From: Stramentimicrobium sp964525625
Lineage (GTDB): Bacteria; Atribacterota; Phoenicimicrobiia; Phoenicimicrobiales; Stramentimicrobiaceae
Length of the DNA: 6,814 bases
Reading direction: 5' to 3'
Assembly: GCA_964525625.1 (NCBI GenBank)
Contig: CAZGKY010000118.1
Span: forward strand, 1-6,814
Shown here: in pieces, positions 6,752 through 6,814 of the stretch
Layout: each line of letters starts with the position of its first letter
Numbering within the stretch: position 1 is the first letter of the stretch
The notes under the pieces: generated by a model
What the model was told of the DNA's origin: nothing
The model's input: only the letters and a program-made list of their open reading frames with translations
Database searches by the model: none
Made by a program: the position numbers and the translations under genes

Positions 6752-6813
6752 AATTAATATGCATTAATTTCATGATGTGTTTACACATCTAGTTCTTTCC
6801 TATAGAAATAGGA
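6752..6813. repeat. Three consecutive short perfect inverted repeats
   Basis: AATTAAT 6752-6758 pairs with ATTAATT 6763-6769 (4-base spacer). GATGTG 6774-6779 pairs with CACATC 6784-6789 (4-base loop TTTA). TCCTAT 6798-6803 pairs with ATAGGA 6808-6813 (loop AGAA). The second or third could be part of a terminator, but no T run of useful length follows inside the window, which ends one base after the third. The first is pure AT in its arms and may be chance. Confidence 0.5.
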
Positions 6814-6814
6814 T

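Larger units (their letters stand above)
6544..6814 (+). other. AT-rich tail after gcvT; no recognisable gene
   Basis: This stretch is strongly AT-rich, with stops in all frames at short intervals. It holds two AGGAGGTG sites (6585-6592 and 6631-6638) without a proper coding region after either, and short inverted repeats at its right end. No strong hairpin-plus-T-run terminator is present within the window. The best weak candidate is AGTTT 6651-6655 with AAACT 6661-6665, followed shortly by T-rich sequence from 6670. Whether the operon ends here or continues to the right cannot be decided. Confidence 0.6.

Overview
The window carries one operon-like block on the + strand: a tandem glycine riboswitch with an overlapping intrinsic terminator, then five tightly spaced genes. 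In order these are formate--tetrahydrofolate ligase (fhs), the lipoyl carrier H protein (gcvH), the two halves of a split P protein (gcvPA and gcvPB), and the aminomethyltransferase T protein (gcvT). An AT-rich, apparently non-coding tail follows. No gene is supported on the - strand.

Organism: the DNA is AT-rich, every gene has a strong purine-rich Shine-Dalgarno site, the P protein is split, and the riboswitch resembles Bacillota gcv leaders (compared from memory). This suggests an anaerobic, low-GC bacterium, either Bacillota or a lineage such as Atribacterota. The sequence alone does not settle the taxon.

Layout: positions 10-241 hold two glycine aptamers joined by a kink-turn. Positions 235-273 hold a terminator whose 5' arm is also the closing strand of aptamer 2, so glycine binding should favour read-through (a genetic ON switch). 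Positions 274-382 are the rest of the 5' leader. Positions 383-6543 hold the five genes, separated by 11-33 bases with no internal terminator seen. Positions 6544-6814 hold two strong ribosome-binding-like sites without a proper gene, followed by three short perfect inverted repeats.

Working together: GcvPA/GcvPB decarboxylate glycine and load aminomethyl on the lipoyl arm of GcvH. GcvT releases ammonia and passes the one-carbon unit to tetrahydrofolate as 5,10-methylene-THF. After oxidation to 10-formyl-THF (enzymes not in this window), Fhs can release formate and make ATP, or run the other way and activate formate. Induction by glycine favours the catabolic reading. The L protein (dihydrolipoamide dehydrogenase), FolD/FchA and lipoylation genes are not here. 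All components belong to known families; no wholly undescribed system is visible. The most distinctive points are fhs inside the glycine-switched unit, the remodelled second aptamer, and the orphan ribosome-binding sites after gcvT.
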